Origin: Lineus longissimus | Taxonomy: Eukaryota; Nemertea; Pilidiophora; Heteronemertea; Lineidae | Assembly (NCBI RefSeq): GCF_910592395.1 | Contig: NC_088321.1 | Coordinates: 16,432,001-16,492,000, forward strand | Direction of reading: 5' to 3' | DNA: 60,000 nucleotides | Shown: piece after piece, positions 43,021-55,500 of the stretch | Numbering within the stretch: position 1 is the first letter of the stretch | Layout: each line of letters starts with the position of its first letter | Made by a program: the position numbers and the translations under genes | Notes under the pieces: generated by a model | Told to the model about the DNA's origin: nothing | What the model saw: only the letters and a program-made list of their open reading frames with translations | Databases searched by the model: none

Positions 43021-45555
43021 AACGTAACTCACGATCCATCTCAGGTGCTAATACTAACAGACGCCGTAGCTGATAGCTAGTACTCAACAGAGACGTAAGT
43101 TGGTATCCTAGCTCGCGCGTAACTTCCTAAGCGAGATGAGATGACCTGGGAAAATACTACTGGATCTTTTTATCCTATTAAAATATCCAGGGACCTTACA
43201 ATCATCTTCTGCTGCCGTCTCTCAAATCCAGCAAATGTTGAGCGCAATCATGAATGCATCAAATGTACGTGTTGCCATGTAAATGTACGTGTAACTATGG
43301 CCAACTCAACGAGGAGTGAATCTGTGATGATAAATTGTGATTTCCGCCTCAAGAAAGATAAGATACTAAGATGAAGAAGGCTTAAGGTGCAGAAATCAAG
43401 TTACGCGGTGCTCTTCATAAAATATCATATGATTTGAGTTTTGCGGGGAAGTTCGCTAACGTTGAGCAGAAAACGTACGCCGTTAAACTGCATATCAAAG
43501 TGCACACATTTGAAATATTATGACACGCACCGTTGCAACATTTGGTATACTTTATGTTCGTTGATATTGGCTATTTAGTGATTAGTTAGGAACAAACCAC
43601 GGAAAACCTTTACACCACGTGGTGCGTTTCAGCCAATCGACCACTCGATCTGACACAAACCCATTCGCCAGCAACATCAGCAACCTTCCTTCAACCAGAA
43701 TCTTTGGTCGGTTTCGGTACAATCGAGTAGTTGTCCCGACCACGCGAAGGTTACCGAATGAGAGAGTCAGTCTCACCATGAGATGAGGCACCGAAGAGAG
43801 CGGAGGTCGAGCTGCTGCTGATATTCCCATTGATCTTACCTGACAGCACAACTGCATGGTCTTTGAGAATGGGAATTATGGAAAGGTTACTAATGGCAAA
43901 AATGGTAACTTATTTATGTTTATCACAGTAAGCCTAGTAAGCCTGCGTGACTGTATTCATTTGCGAAGGAAGAATTATCTCTCCGCATTTCATTATACAT
44001 GTGGCCGGAGAAGAGACATAGGTTAATCGTCCATTTACACCAGAATGCTAATAGTCCTTTCTGACCACTCTCATTATCACCCATGCATTACAAGGAATGG
44101 ATGATTTGATGTCCAAGGGTGTATGGCGAGAATTTGTACTGGTGTCATTAGCGCTAATCTCGCGGTGTTGCTAAGAGGGCGAAGAAACCATTTTCAAACT
44201 TTGTAGACATTAAGACAGAAAGCCTAACATATTCTAATCGAGGAAGGGTTATTTGAGATGATGTGGACTAAAGACCGTCACTGTATTGTTTGAGATTAAT
44301 GTGACATTTAGTCCATTTGAAACCTGATAAAGTCGAGTTCACACTGCTTTTTGCTGACCAGTTCTCACAATACCATTATATACCTGCTGTGAAACGTTAC
44401 GAAACCCCGCCAACAAAACCAGGGTCTTATATAAGAATTCGAAGAGCTCATTTGATTTGATACGCTGACTTCCAGACAGACGCTGACTTCCAGACAAACT
44501 CTGGTTTTGCTCTAAGGCCTGAGGCCACGTTACCGTTTACACGAGGCTGGTCATTAGCTTAATATCATCAGGACCCCATGTCTGCGTGCAACTTGAAGAT
44601 TCACATTAGGGTTATGGTAACAGGCAGGAATCATCTCAAGTAATACATAGTATCTATATAATAATCTCTCAAATGACAAAGTAACAGCGCCGTTCAGTTC
44701 CAAGGTAATCATCCGCATCATCATGGCGTTCGTGCCTAATTCATTACCATCACAGCCTGAGATATGTTAACCATTTGCTGCAGGTCTTGCAGGAAACATG
44801 AAGGCGGGGTGAGCAGGTAAAGAAACAACCCCTCCACATCACCCCGTCTAGTCTTTAAGGCTCAAATGAAGCTAAATTTGGTTTATGCCATAACTGGCAC
44901 TTGATATCTTGACATCCATATTTGCTCTGGTACAATAACACTAAAGCTAGGCGCACTTAGAAAGTCTGCATGGTCCTAAGTCACAGAGGTCTTTAATCTC
45001 CTATAAACCTTCAAACTCCAACTCTAAAATGTTCGCGTTCTCAAATCGCTGAACTGATAAAAGCAGTCGCGAACTACCCGGTTTATGAATGATACATTTC
45101 GACTCGTAGTTGTGTTTGTATCGAGAAGATGTTGGCACGATAACAGACTTTCTTACATTTTTTGTGTCCTGGACAAAATAATGTCATTCTAAATGCAGCA
45201 GAAAGACCTAAATGACGTTCAATCTGTTGACTGGATTTAATGCGCAGTTCTTCCTACCTCATAACTAAATCCAATAATATCCCATGTCATCTGTATGCCA
45301 TTATAATAGTATAATCCTCTGTATCAGTGACAGCGCATGCCCGATTGTTATTAGTGTTACTGTAGATCGCGACCGTGCCTCACCTGGATTGGCCACACCC
45401 AAGACCAGCGACGGGAACACGGAGACAACAATTCATTTGCTCGAAAACCACAGTATTTGCCCTCATTCCTGCACGCAAGAGTGAAAGGATGAATGATAAT
45501 GGATGCTTTCTCAGTTTTGGCTCCTGTCTTTGATTGCCAAAACACGTACAATAAA
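43021..45555. other. No gene recognised
   Basis: A 91-codon minus-strand frame at 43582-43857 has a basic middle (NRPKILVEGRLLMLLANGF) that faintly recalls a helix-turn-helix of a transposase, but this is not enough to name it. A small duplication CGCTGACTTCCAGACA (twice) lies at about 44463-44500. Confidence 0.3.
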
Positions 45556-45559
45556 CAAG

Positions 45560-45935
45560 TAAGAGACTTTTTCCGACATCTTCCTCTAAAGTCCCTGAAA
45601 GGTCGGATTTTTTTAACCTGTGAAAAATACCAGGGCGAAGGGCAATAAAGATCAAAGGCCTATGTTGAATGGGGTTAATGAGGTGTGAACCAATCACCCA
45701 GGGTCACCCAAAGTGTGAAGCTAATTAACTCACTCAATTAGGTCAATTAACTCATCAACCCCATTTAAAATTCAACATAGGCCTTTGATCCTTAATGCCC
45801 TATATTCGGAAGCCCTAGTGTTTTCCACAGGTTTTCTAGAAAACCGACCTTTCAGGGAAAAGTCGGACTTTTGTCGGATAAATCAGGAAAAAGTTAGGGA
45901 AACCGTTTAAGAAGTCGGCAAGAGCCTCTCACTGG
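45560..45935. mobile_element. Repeat family C, complete palindromic element
   Basis: Left and right arms of about 180 bp are reverse complements. Both carry (in arm direction) TTTTTCCGAC, CCTGAAAGGTCGG, AACCTGTG-AAAA, AAAGATCAAAGGCCTATGTT-type words and GAATGGGGTTAATGA. They meet near ACTCACTCAATTAGGTCAAT. There is no coding capacity, so this is a fold-back MITE. Single arms are at 35670, 37145 and 42820. Confidence 0.8.
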
Positions 45936-46159
45936 TGATTACGTTCCCTGGTAGCTTCTTATATTAACATTCTCAGTTAGGACTTTATTAGGTTCCGTGC
46001 AAAGGATGCTTGTCATATTCTCAGTTAAGAAGCGAAATATCTCAGTTGAGTAGCGAAATATCTTACAAGGATCCCGTATATATTGTACATTGTACCAATT
46101 GTTGCTTTGGTTTTGGCAATAAGAGACATAGTGACAGTGACTGTATGAAATCGAAAGAG

Positions 46160-46402
46160 AAGCTATGACAAGTACCAAAGCCTTTGGTGGTCGTTCCTCT
46201 GCGGCAGCTGATACAAACGTGTGGAACCAGGTGCCGCCAAGGCTCCGTAACACTGAATCCCTCCAGACTTTAAGTCCTTCCTTGTTTAGGCCCACCTATT
46301 TGCCAAGGCTGCTGCCTTCGGGAAAGAAAGTCCTCCAGAATACCCACTTGCTGAGTAATTGTAGCGCTTTATAATTACCTATATTGATTGATTGATTGGT
46401 TG
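46160..46402 (+). mobile_element. 3' end of a non-LTR retrotransposon
   Basis: The + strand reads GGRSSAAADTNVWNQVPPRL then RNTESLQTLSPSLF. This matches the end of many non-LTR polyproteins (R-x-F-x-x-A-A-P-x-L-W-N-x-L-P-x-x-[IL]-R). It is followed by GTAGCGCTTTATAATTACCT and an (ATTG) microsatellite tail at about 46382-46400, as expected for L2/CR1-like elements that end in short tandem repeats. Only the last 70 codons remain, as after truncated reverse transcription. Confidence 0.75.
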
Positions 46403-49380
46403 ATAAATATTTTGCGATGAAATATACTTGTCAAAATAATGATGAAATTGCCCCTACCTTCTCTGGTACTCGCCTCTGTCCAACAGCTCACACCATCCCG
46501 TATTATTCCGCTGTCCGGCCGACATGGCACCCCCGAGTTCCGCCACTACCACGTGCTGTCCATCATCCCACGATTGAAATGGATATCCATGATGGGAAGG
46601 CCTTGTGCGGAAGTAGAACTAAAGGTAAAGTTCACTGTTATATCAAGGAGTTTACATCCCTTCCTCACATGTATTCCCTTATGGAAACGCCTATGATGAG
46701 ACAGTGAGCTACAAGGCAGTATTTTCACTGTTGCTTATAAATGTTCATTATCCTTAGCACGCATGGTAATTGAAATTAGTCTCGTAACGCCCTGTGAAAT
46801 AGTGACTGCAAAGAATCTAAGTTCACAGCTTATATATGCTTGGAGAAGACGGTGTCGCTTTCACTATCACCACGCGACTGGTGCTTCCCCTCGAATGAAT
46901 GTGTGGTTTGATTATTCGATCGTCGATCAGCGTAAGTCGTCGCAAAGGAGATGGAGGTCAAATAGTGTACAAGTCGACAGTCTTTGTGCTGGCAGACAAG
47001 GGTGTCCAGCCACTATGACATCCTGAAGCAAGCATCTATTGAGAAGGCGTCAATACGTATTCGTTGAAAACGCCCGATTATAAAACAACGCGATATCACG
47101 AAATAAAGCGAGACTGCAACAACACGTGAGAAGATGATCGGGATGCCTGGAGCAGCAGAGAGTCAAATTTGTCGTCTACATGTACTTTATAATCAATTCC
47201 TGCCTTTACCGCAGAGATATTATTGTCCATTATGATATCGCTTGGTAACGCTTTGAACCGAGTGAGAAAGATTGAGCGGTCAGTGAGCGCAGTGTCGGTT
47301 ATCAGAGACAACAACATCGTCGCTAACACCGGTTATGGTTTGTGGGCTTCCAATTCAATGATGAAGCAGGCTAATCTGTGATCTTTGGCACCAAGTGAGC
47401 GGCAGCATTCGCGTCGAAGGTGGAGCCAAGACATGTTTGAAATTGATATTAGGGAAAGACGATTCCATTGACTATCTTTCTGTTATTTAGGGTGGTCAAT
47501 GCCACATGACCAGGAAATGCCAGTATCCACCACTGCGGCCAATGGGGTGTTAGTGTATACATTACAGGAAGGAAGAGTCGATTACCCATGTCATTTGTTT
47601 TGAAGGGGTAACAGGTGCAAATATGAATGTGGCAACGATATAAACTTATTGGGTGTGGCCGAGATATTAGGCCTTTTACAGGATACATGAACATACCTTA
47701 CAGAAAGGATAATGCAAAATGCTAGGCCCTTTAACTGTATTATAAGGGGTCGCAGGGCCATACCACGTCATGCGTTACATTCAATGCACCCCTCGAAGTG
47801 GGATGGATGGCCTATTTTTGTACGATTCTTGACACCGAGGACACGCGCCGGTGTACGATTTCTGAGAGTTTCGTTTCTCAGTGATTACCCTCATTTGAGG
47901 ATTGACACGCTTCTCTCTATCTTCCCCTGTTGAAGGGTCAATTTCTCTCTCGCTGCCTATTGTATGGGAACACTGAAATATGGTGAACACCATAAAACAC
48001 TGAAATCTGGTGAACACCGCAGAACGATCCAACTGAACCTGCTGAGTTTTCTGACCATTCCAAGAACGGATACGAAAGTAATAGATCAACATAATTAATG
48101 GGGAAACTGTGTGGTTAAACTTTTCAATAGCAATAGAGAAAGGCGCGATAATTACAAAATGACTTGATTAAAATTCCATTGAATTGTTGGCCTCTAATTA
48201 AATGTTTGTAAACTATTCCAGCAAAGCTGAGTAAATTGGAAAATTAGCCACTGAAAAAAAGTTCAGTTTAATTTGTTGACCGTATGTGGTGGGGAAGTCA
48301 GGCCGCGCAAGTTTTATTTTGGATAAAATCCGCGTCTCTACCAAAGAGCAGCATGCTATTTCAATAAGAAAACATGACTGCGTCTTTATCTGATGTACCT
48401 TTCTTCTCTGGCGATAGTACGAGCTACATAAACGTACACCAGCGTCCCTCGGCGTCCTGTGAATAACTACGACTGTCACGTACGACAACCTGTCTAGAGA
48501 CGCCGTCATATCAGTCCCAAACGTATCGCTTCCACCGCACAACAAAAGAAACAAAATAATCATGAAATCTTAGAATCCGTTTCCATGGTAACGAAATCCG
48601 ATTTAAATAAAACCCGAAGTAAATGATACAATTTCATTGTTATCATCAAAACTCATTAACGGATGAACTCGCCTTTTCAATTACCGCGATGATTTGATAA
48701 GCTCGGGTGGTAGGTTTATTCCATTTTGTTGGCCCACTTTGTTAACCCTGGAGGCTCTATTAGGTTTGATAAAAGTTCACGATTCAATGTTTCACGCTTC
48801 CTTCCAGACATCCTCTAAAATCCAGAGTTAGTCGTCACCTCCTCCCCTCTTTCACGTTACATAAGCTCGGTATATAGTGCCGCGGATCTCTTTGAGAGCA
48901 CGATCGCCCAGGCCACGGGCATGCCGTCACAATCATCAGACAACAAGCCATCTATGCGAACAGGGTGTTCAAGAATCTCCTTTCCAAGACAACCGTGGTC
49001 AAGAAGCTTTCCCGAGAATGACTACCTCACCCATCAACGGTCATCAATACCCACGCCGCGTTCCCACAATGACCACCTGTCAACGCCGATTATTTGCTAA
49101 ATTTCCTCCGACATTACAAAGGAGAAACTAATTGCAGGTATGAAATATGCATAAGAGCCCGCGTGGTCCATTATTGCGGACTCCTGGATGCTGAGGTCTT
49201 CATGGGAAAATGTCTGCGGGGCTTCCTGAGAATACACAACCGCAACCTGGAAGGCAGATACATGTAGTCTTGTTGAGTGGATGATAGGGAACCTCGCAAT
49301 GTACGACCTCGCAAATATCGGTCCGATATCGGCCAAGTTGTGCCAAGAATAGGATGGGCTTGGGGAAATAGGGCCGCTTG
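46403..49380. other. No gene recognised with confidence
   Basis: A minus-strand frame at 48213-48563 starts MIILFLLLCGGSDTFG, which could be a signal peptide, but no domain follows. Frames at 46396-46707, 47096-47329 and 48877-49131 show nothing known. A small duplication (GAACACTGAAAT-TGGTGAACACC) lies at about 47969-48030. Confidence 0.3.
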
Positions 49381-49930
49381 CAATTTCGTCTAACTATATA
49401 TCAATATTTTCTGATTAGGGCAGCCAAACGACCCAATCTTGGCCCACGTTGGCCAAGAATATCACCTGAACCATGGCTGGAGTCTGGCAAAGAAACATAT
49501 TCCTGCTGATACTGGCACGATACTGGCCAAATGCCGGCACCATTGTGTGAAATCTGGAGGGAAAGTGTCGAATTTGGCCCGATCGGCCCAAAATATGAAC
49601 AGCATTGGCATCACCGGCATCGAGACCAGACTGATTTCATTCTGTATTTATCAGAAACGTTCGGGCAATCTCCGGTTCCCTTTGGGGATGATGGCACGAA
49701 ACAGCGTCGGCATCACCGGCACCGGCACATATCGCATCGGAGATGATTCAATTCGGTAATGATCGGAAACAATCTGGCAATCTCCGATTCGACGGATGAT
49801 GGCATGAACATTATCGGCATCGACACCAGAATGATTTTATTCGGTATTTATCGGAAACGTTCGGGAAATCTCCGATTCCCTTTGGGGATGACGGCAAGAA
49901 ACAGCGTCGACATCACCGGCATCGCACCCA
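49381..49930. repeat. Diverged local repeat rich in CGGCATC and TCGGAAACG
   Basis: GGCATCACCGGCATCGAGAC, then TGATTTCATTC, TATTTATCAGAAACGTTCGG and TTCCCTTTGGGGATGATGGC at 49609-49722, recurs at 49816-49925, with a shortened copy between. The left flank (49300-49600) has GGCCAAGAAT-type words repeated. Confidence 0.65.
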
Positions 49931-50879
49931 TCGTGAACCCACGCACACCGAGCGATCCTCGCATGTCTCCATCTATTATCATGCTATTGGAAATGGTATC
50001 CTCTCACGTAGCTGCTCTCCTCGCTCGTCGACGACTCGTTCATTTCTCAATAGATGTCAATCTGGATGTGAATGGATTGATGTTCAGATCAGTTGGTGGA
50101 TCATTTGCTAAGATTTGCAGATGTCGAGCTCTCATACCGAATCCTCGCCTATAACGAACACGTGTCCAAGCCCCGAGTTCAAACTCCAGAGTTCGTGTAT
50201 TACGGATGCTGTCTAGACCGATATATGCAAGGATAACTGCGTCTTTGTCCGTGCCGGCGTCTATATCTGTATGTGTCTTTGACGTGCCTCGGCGTCTGCC
50301 TCAGTTCTGTATCTATAACAGACGCTGGTGATTTTAGGAAACGCCTTCCCCCTCCCATACATGCTGGTGTTCCATTGTTTATCAGTCACGCTATTTATAT
50401 AAAAAGATAATGCTAGTCCTAAATAGATGTTACTTTCCTTGAACCATTCCATTAAATCTGATGGAATTTGTACCACAAATCATTCCAAGAATCAGCCTTT
50501 TCACTTGTACAAGCGTCTTTTCAGTGGGAGACATGATCTATATCAGAAATCAAACCTTCTAAACAATCAAAACCAAAGGCATACACTCGCCTCCGTCCCA
50601 AGCTCAACCGTCCCAAGCTCAATTACACAGACCTGGTTCTCCGAGTGTTCATTTCAGCTCCGAAGCGTTGCTGGTGTCTGTTCTGATCACGCCAACTAGC
50701 ACTCGTCCAAGAAGGAGACTTGTTGATCTGCCTCTTCTGTTTCATACACCTGGCGCCAATCATCATCACAACTAAAGACCAAACGATTCCTTAATTTCCA
50801 AGAACCATATCTTTATAGTCATCAATTCAACTCCACAGCGAACCTTGAAGGAGCATTTTGTATTTAACACAAGTTCATT
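49931..50879. other. No gene or repeat recognised
   Basis: The sequence is unique as far as can be seen within the window, with only short open frames. Confidence 0.3.
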
Positions 50880-51110
50880 TTCGGCATGCGGTTGAATACA
50901 CCCAAATTTTATTGCCATTCAACGAATTCCCTTCATGTTTATTTGCCCTTGTCGGTAAATGTCCATCGACCCCCTTTAAGGTTGTTTCGTGGGTGTCGAT
51001 GTGATCAAGATTTGCCCTGATAACGTCTTTATCACACAACAGAACGAGGTAATTTCGATCAATGTGTGAGCGTGCTTGGTTTAAAGACAATATACCATCT
51101 ATTGGGAGAG
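50880..51110 (-). repeat. Repeat family B, copy 3
   Basis: In reverse orientation it has CATTTTCGGCATGCGGTTGA, ATACACCC, then GGCATTTTATT-like words, GTTTCGTGGGTGTCGATGTG, ATCAAGATTTGCCCTGATAA and TTTAAAGACAATATACCATC. It shares both ends with the copy at 53990-54370. Confidence 0.65.
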
Positions 51111-51900
51111 GAATGAATGCTTTTAACAGCGAGATAAGATGCGAAATAGTGTAAGCCCGCCTCCGTTTCTGGGTACAGCCTCACCACGCGTTCAATTAAA
51201 CTTCCAAGCGTTTGAAGTGGAAAGCTTTTGTAATCTTTTAGCATGTCTGGGAGACACCTACTGATACTGAGACGATATCGCCAACAGAGATCCCTTAACC
51301 ATCAAACAAATGACTTGCAGCCGCCGCCGCTGGCTTGATTAAACACACAGCGCATTCAAAGAAACTCTTTGTCTCTCTTAAGACTGCTGACAACCCCTTT
51401 CCTTGTTTGTATTTCGTGTACTTTGTGGCTGTTCTAGGAAACGGATCAGTGTCTTGTCTCCCACGGGACGACTGCATATAGGCGTCCCAACTTCACGTAA
51501 ATCACCTTCAAAACCATTGCCATTGGTGACCGTCGCAAAGTCAAGAAGGAAGACTGGCTTGCTCCGTGCACTTCACAGACTCGCGGCGAGTACGCTTCGT
51601 CTCATCAATGGCTATTGATGCTTACTACATGTATATCCAAATGCAGGTTGAACGACCCTTCGAGGACTAGCAGACAGTATTTGATCCGATTGTAGGCTCT
51701 AATTGACTTGCAACATTTTTAGCTCTCAGCACACGTATGTCATGATGAGCTCACGGCCTTATTACATTGCTGCACCCCTTCCTCGTCTGATTCAACCTGA
51801 TTCCACTATAGGCGATACACCCATACGACATGTCAGAGGACCAAGTAGACGCTATTTGACGCTGGAGGCGGAATATACCTAAAACATCTTCTCAACTCTT
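51111..51900. other. No gene recognised
   Basis: Open frames at 51295-51477 and 51403-51618 overlap on opposite strands and carry no known motif. Confidence 0.3.
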
Positions 51901-51914
51901 CCAAGTACGTCATA

Positions 51915-53420
51915 ATCAGCAGTCTTAGTGATGTGACATTAAATTGCTTACCTATCATATTTTGTCGGGGAAACCAGACAGCATTGACGCCACTGTGATG
52001 TCGCCGAGAATTAGCCGCGGGCGATCTCAAGCTGACGATCAGCGTCGCGAAACTCAGAACGGAACATGAGAACCCCTTTCCGATAAAATAAACCTACAAC
52101 CCTTTTAACCTTTTCATGAAAGTCTAAATTAACTGTGTCTGTCTTTGTAATGTGACATTAAGTCATTTCAAGTTGTATTTTATGAAAGATACCTCCCCGC
52201 TGCTCGGTACGATATCATTAGGAATAACCACCTGCGCGGTATTGGGTCACATTACAAATGAACTCTCTCAAGCATCTCAGGTGGCATCAAGCAGACGATA
52301 ATGGATCCACTGATGTAGGTCAGACGCTCCTGTCAGCTCCTACAGACAGCGAGGATGCTTCACCCTAGATCATTACCGCCAAACCTGATTCGTAACATGA
52401 GTATCATCTCCCTGCCATTTGCCAACCTACCAATTTGAAGTCAACATCATTGACGAGTTTCAAGAAAGGCAAAATTAAGATTCTTAGACTTCGTTATGTG
52501 ACATAAAAGTATATGCAACCTGAAAAGTCTTAAGATGTAATTTCAAAGGAATGTTGATGCTTATTCTGAGGGCGGGTTTACTGGGAATGTATCGAATGGG
52601 TAGAATGGTACAGGTGGGCTGCATTGTTTCGGCATTACTCTCACCTTTTTATCTCTGGGTGCAGATCGGCCCTTGGTCTATTGTTGTCTGTCCTGGCTCT
52701 TCACTTCAGGAGAAAAGGAGACGAGACCGAGTCCAATACTTGAAACAAAGCCCGCACGAACCTAGGCCTAAATACGCAATGTTCTACTCTCTATATCGAA
52801 AGGGCATTAGGGTAAATCCAGAAAACACCACGAAACACCTTTCAGGGATACCACCCCTGCCAGGACATACGGGAATTGACCAAGGATGAACCAACCCCCG
52901 AACATCTGTCGAGAACCCAGTGGTAAAAAATGAGCACCATGCTGAATAAATCCAGCCCACATGTACACTTCAACCCATTTGCTACCTTCCTAGTAAACCC
53001 GCCCTCAGAATAAACATCATAATTCTTTGTCTTTGTAACGTGATATCTAAGTCTTTTTCAGGCTGTACACTTTAACGAAGACACACACCTACCCGAACCT
53101 AGAACAATCATTGGGTATCAACTGGGGGCATAGTGTCACCTTACAAAATATCTCATCACAGCTCAGATGCATTTTACGTAGCATTATTCAGACGGCACTG
53201 GTACGCTCCCCTAGGCTAACACCTATTCCATAACCCCAAGAGTTCACCACCAGCGAGTTGACACCCACCGTCGAAAAACCCGAACCACAACTTTCTGGCT
53301 ATTTGCTACCTTTGAAAATGAACCGATGATGATTCCAAGTGAGTAAAAATAAGCATTCTAAGTCTTTGTAAGATGACATTAAGTCTTTTCCGCGTAAAAT
53401 CATATGTTTTTCGGAACATG
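51915..53420. repeat. Five dispersed copies of a CTTTGTAATGTGACATTAAG module
   Basis: The module occurs at about 51921, 52141, 52485, 53027 and 53358, each time as a variant of (C/A)TTTGT-ATGTGACATTAAGTC. Copies 4 and 5 continue with GACACCTACCCAAAGCTAGG-like and GGTCACCTT-like words, so the true unit may be about 330 bp. The gap between copies 3 and 4 is enlarged by the fold-back element at 52556. Confidence 0.5.
52556..53018. mobile_element. Fold-back element with long (about 110-bp) arms, carrying a family B fragment
   Basis: The left end GATGCTTATTCTGAGGGCGG and the reverse complement of the right end GATGTTTATTCTGAGGGCGG continue in parallel through GTTTACT-GGAA-GTA-CRAATGGG to GTGGGCTG and CCACTGGGT-type words. 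A 112-codon open frame inside (52551-52889) is not recognised. Positions 52731-52812 match family B (AACAAAGCCCGCACGAACCT), so one element was inserted in, or captured by, the other. Confidence 0.75.
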
Positions 53421-53989
53421 GACACCTACCCAAAGCTAGGAACAATGTCATCAAGTGACTCCAATTGCGTGGCATCGCGGTCACCTTTCAAAAGACCTCG
53501 TCGAGAAAGCTGCTCTGCTTTCCCGATAACCCCAAAGAATTCATTGCGAAAGAGCGCCCCCGATAGTCCTACACTGTTTTCCTGGTAATGCCTCGCAGTG
53601 AATGGGCGACACCTACATACGATATCAACATATCGGCTTTTACAATCATGGATGATGACAAACCTCTGGTTTCAGTTCGCTGGTGTCAGCGCAACAAGAA
53701 GCATCGAGGAATAATATCGGAGCGCTCAATCTCGTCTGCAAGCGAGAATTCCTGGGAGTTGGGAAGTTGCTAACGACAACAGAGGTGTTTACAGGCAGTT
53801 GGTCGCTTTGCAGTAAGGTATCTTCTTTTTGGATTACTTAGCAACGAACTTCGAGTGGATTATTATGAAACGCGGTGTCGTGAGTATAATTGATTATTGC
53901 TAAGGCTTACATGTTGTCCAGAGACTCATTGATTGACCATGTTTAAAACCTTGAACAATCATTCCGTTATTTTGCCCCTCAGTTCGCAG
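53421..53989. other. No gene recognised
   Basis: Two short plus-strand open frames (53373-53588, 53588-53773) abut but have no known motif. Confidence 0.3.
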
Positions 53990-54370
53990 TTAAAGAATTC
54001 AGGCCTAGCCCAATACACGGTCTATTGTCTTTAAACAAAGCCCGCTCACACCTCGGCCTAAATGACTTCAGGCCTAGCCCAATACACGGTCTATTGTCTT
54101 TAAACAAAGCCCGCTCACACCTCAGGTCTAGCCCAATACACGGTCTATTGTCTTTAAACAAAGCCCGCTCGCACCGAGGCCTAAATTCCCATTGTTCTAC
54201 AGTCTTATCAAAGGGTTATCACGGCAAGCCTTGATGACATCGACCCCCACGAAACACCCTTCATCGTGGTTGGTCAACCTGATCTGGCAAGGGCAAATGG
54301 ACGAAATGGGTGAATTCGTTGGATGGCATTGCTTGTAGGTGTATTCAGGCCCCAGCCGAAAATGAACATG
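53990..54370 (+). repeat. Repeat family B, copy 4, with a triplicated head
   Basis: AGGCCTAGCCCAATACACGG, then TCTATTGTCTTTAAACAAAG and CCCGCTCACACCT, starts at 54001, 54070 and 54124 (the last as AGGTCTAGCC). The last copy continues into CTAAATTCCCATTGTTCTAC, AGCCTTGATGACATCGACCC and TGTATTCAGGCC, then GAAAATGAAC. This is the longest copy in the window. Confidence 0.75.
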
Positions 54371-54482
54371 TGCTAGTAAATACAAAAGGTTCGCTTAAGA
54401 GTTTAATTGATGACTATTAAGAGAGGAGTGCACCGACCGATTACCCATCTCCGTGTTGCTTAACTTCGGTGAAGGGACCGAG

Positions 54483-54810
54483 ACCTTCAACCACACCACC
54501 ATGAAAGAATCTTCTCCACAGAGTGGTGGTTGGACGTCTCTCGTACTCAGTATGATACATTCTTCTGATTGGCTTCAATTGATAACCAAAGATCCCGACG
54601 GGCTTTCCCTTTCACACGTTTGGCTGTCACCGAAGTCGAAGGGATTGCGTACTTCAACCACAGCCTCGTAAGGAATCTCCTCCACGAGTGGGTGGTTGGA
54701 CGTCTCTCGTACTCAGGAGTAAGATACATTCTTCTGATCGGAACCAGCTTCAACTGATAACCGGCGGGGTTTCCCTTTCACGTGTTCGGCTGACACCAAA
54801 ATCGAATATC
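54483..54810. repeat. Two-copy tandem repeat of about 170 bp
   Basis: Both copies contain CTTCAACCAC, GTGGTTGGACGTCTCTCGTA, CTCAG, ATACATTCTTCTGAT, GATAACC and TTTCCCTTTCAC, followed by GTTTGGCTG or GTTCGGCTG. The second begins at about 54650. Frames across it are not conserved. Confidence 0.8.
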
Positions 54811-55500
54811 GATCGGTGTCAGATGATAGATCTGACATGTCGCTTCATATCTTCGTTGTCACTGCTCCCAGTATAGCAACATATTGGATTGAATTCGCCA
54901 GCCATCGGGAGTAAGTAGATCGGGCAACAGATTGGTGTGCTGGGAAGTCAGTCCCCACGGTGTCTTCAACAATTGAGGTGAGTATTTAGCACCTTCTTCG
55001 TCATTCCACCTTTTGTTCCTTCCGCGATTGTCATGTTACTCTTGTGAACGCACTCTTGTTTCCATGTATCATTTCTCCGAGATGAGCTTCTTGTGGCAGG
55101 ATTGAACCTCTCGAGAAGCTTCCACTCGGGTGACTGAGAAGTTGACCAACGATTAAGCACACAGTTGGTGTGTCTGGCTTCATTCCTCTGGTGGTATCGC
55201 TCCTCATATCAAAGACGGTACGTAGACTGATGCTACCCTTAGCAAAATGTTAGAATGAAATCGACAGTTGGCGGGATTAGGTAGCGAAAGGCAGCAACAA
55301 ATGGTTGCTGGGTGAATGGTTTAAGTCCCCCAGAAGTGGACTACTGGATGACTCTTCGTCTGGTTACTGGCTAAAACTACGATGTGATGAGTATCCAACA
55401 ACTTTCATTCGATGCTCATAATATCAATTAATGTTTTTGGCAGTTTCCACCAATTCTGCCTCTATTTCGTATGATGAGCCTGCGAGAATGGGGTTCTAGA
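54811..55500. other. No gene or repeat recognised
   Basis: Only short open frames are present. Confidence 0.3.

Noticed and set aside
43582-43857. Helix-turn-helix transposase fragment
   Set aside because: Only a vague RPK...LLxNGF resemblance; no neighbouring transposase domain.
48213-48563. First exon of a secreted protein
   Set aside because: A hydrophobic start alone is not enough; no acceptor/donor pair or domain supports it.
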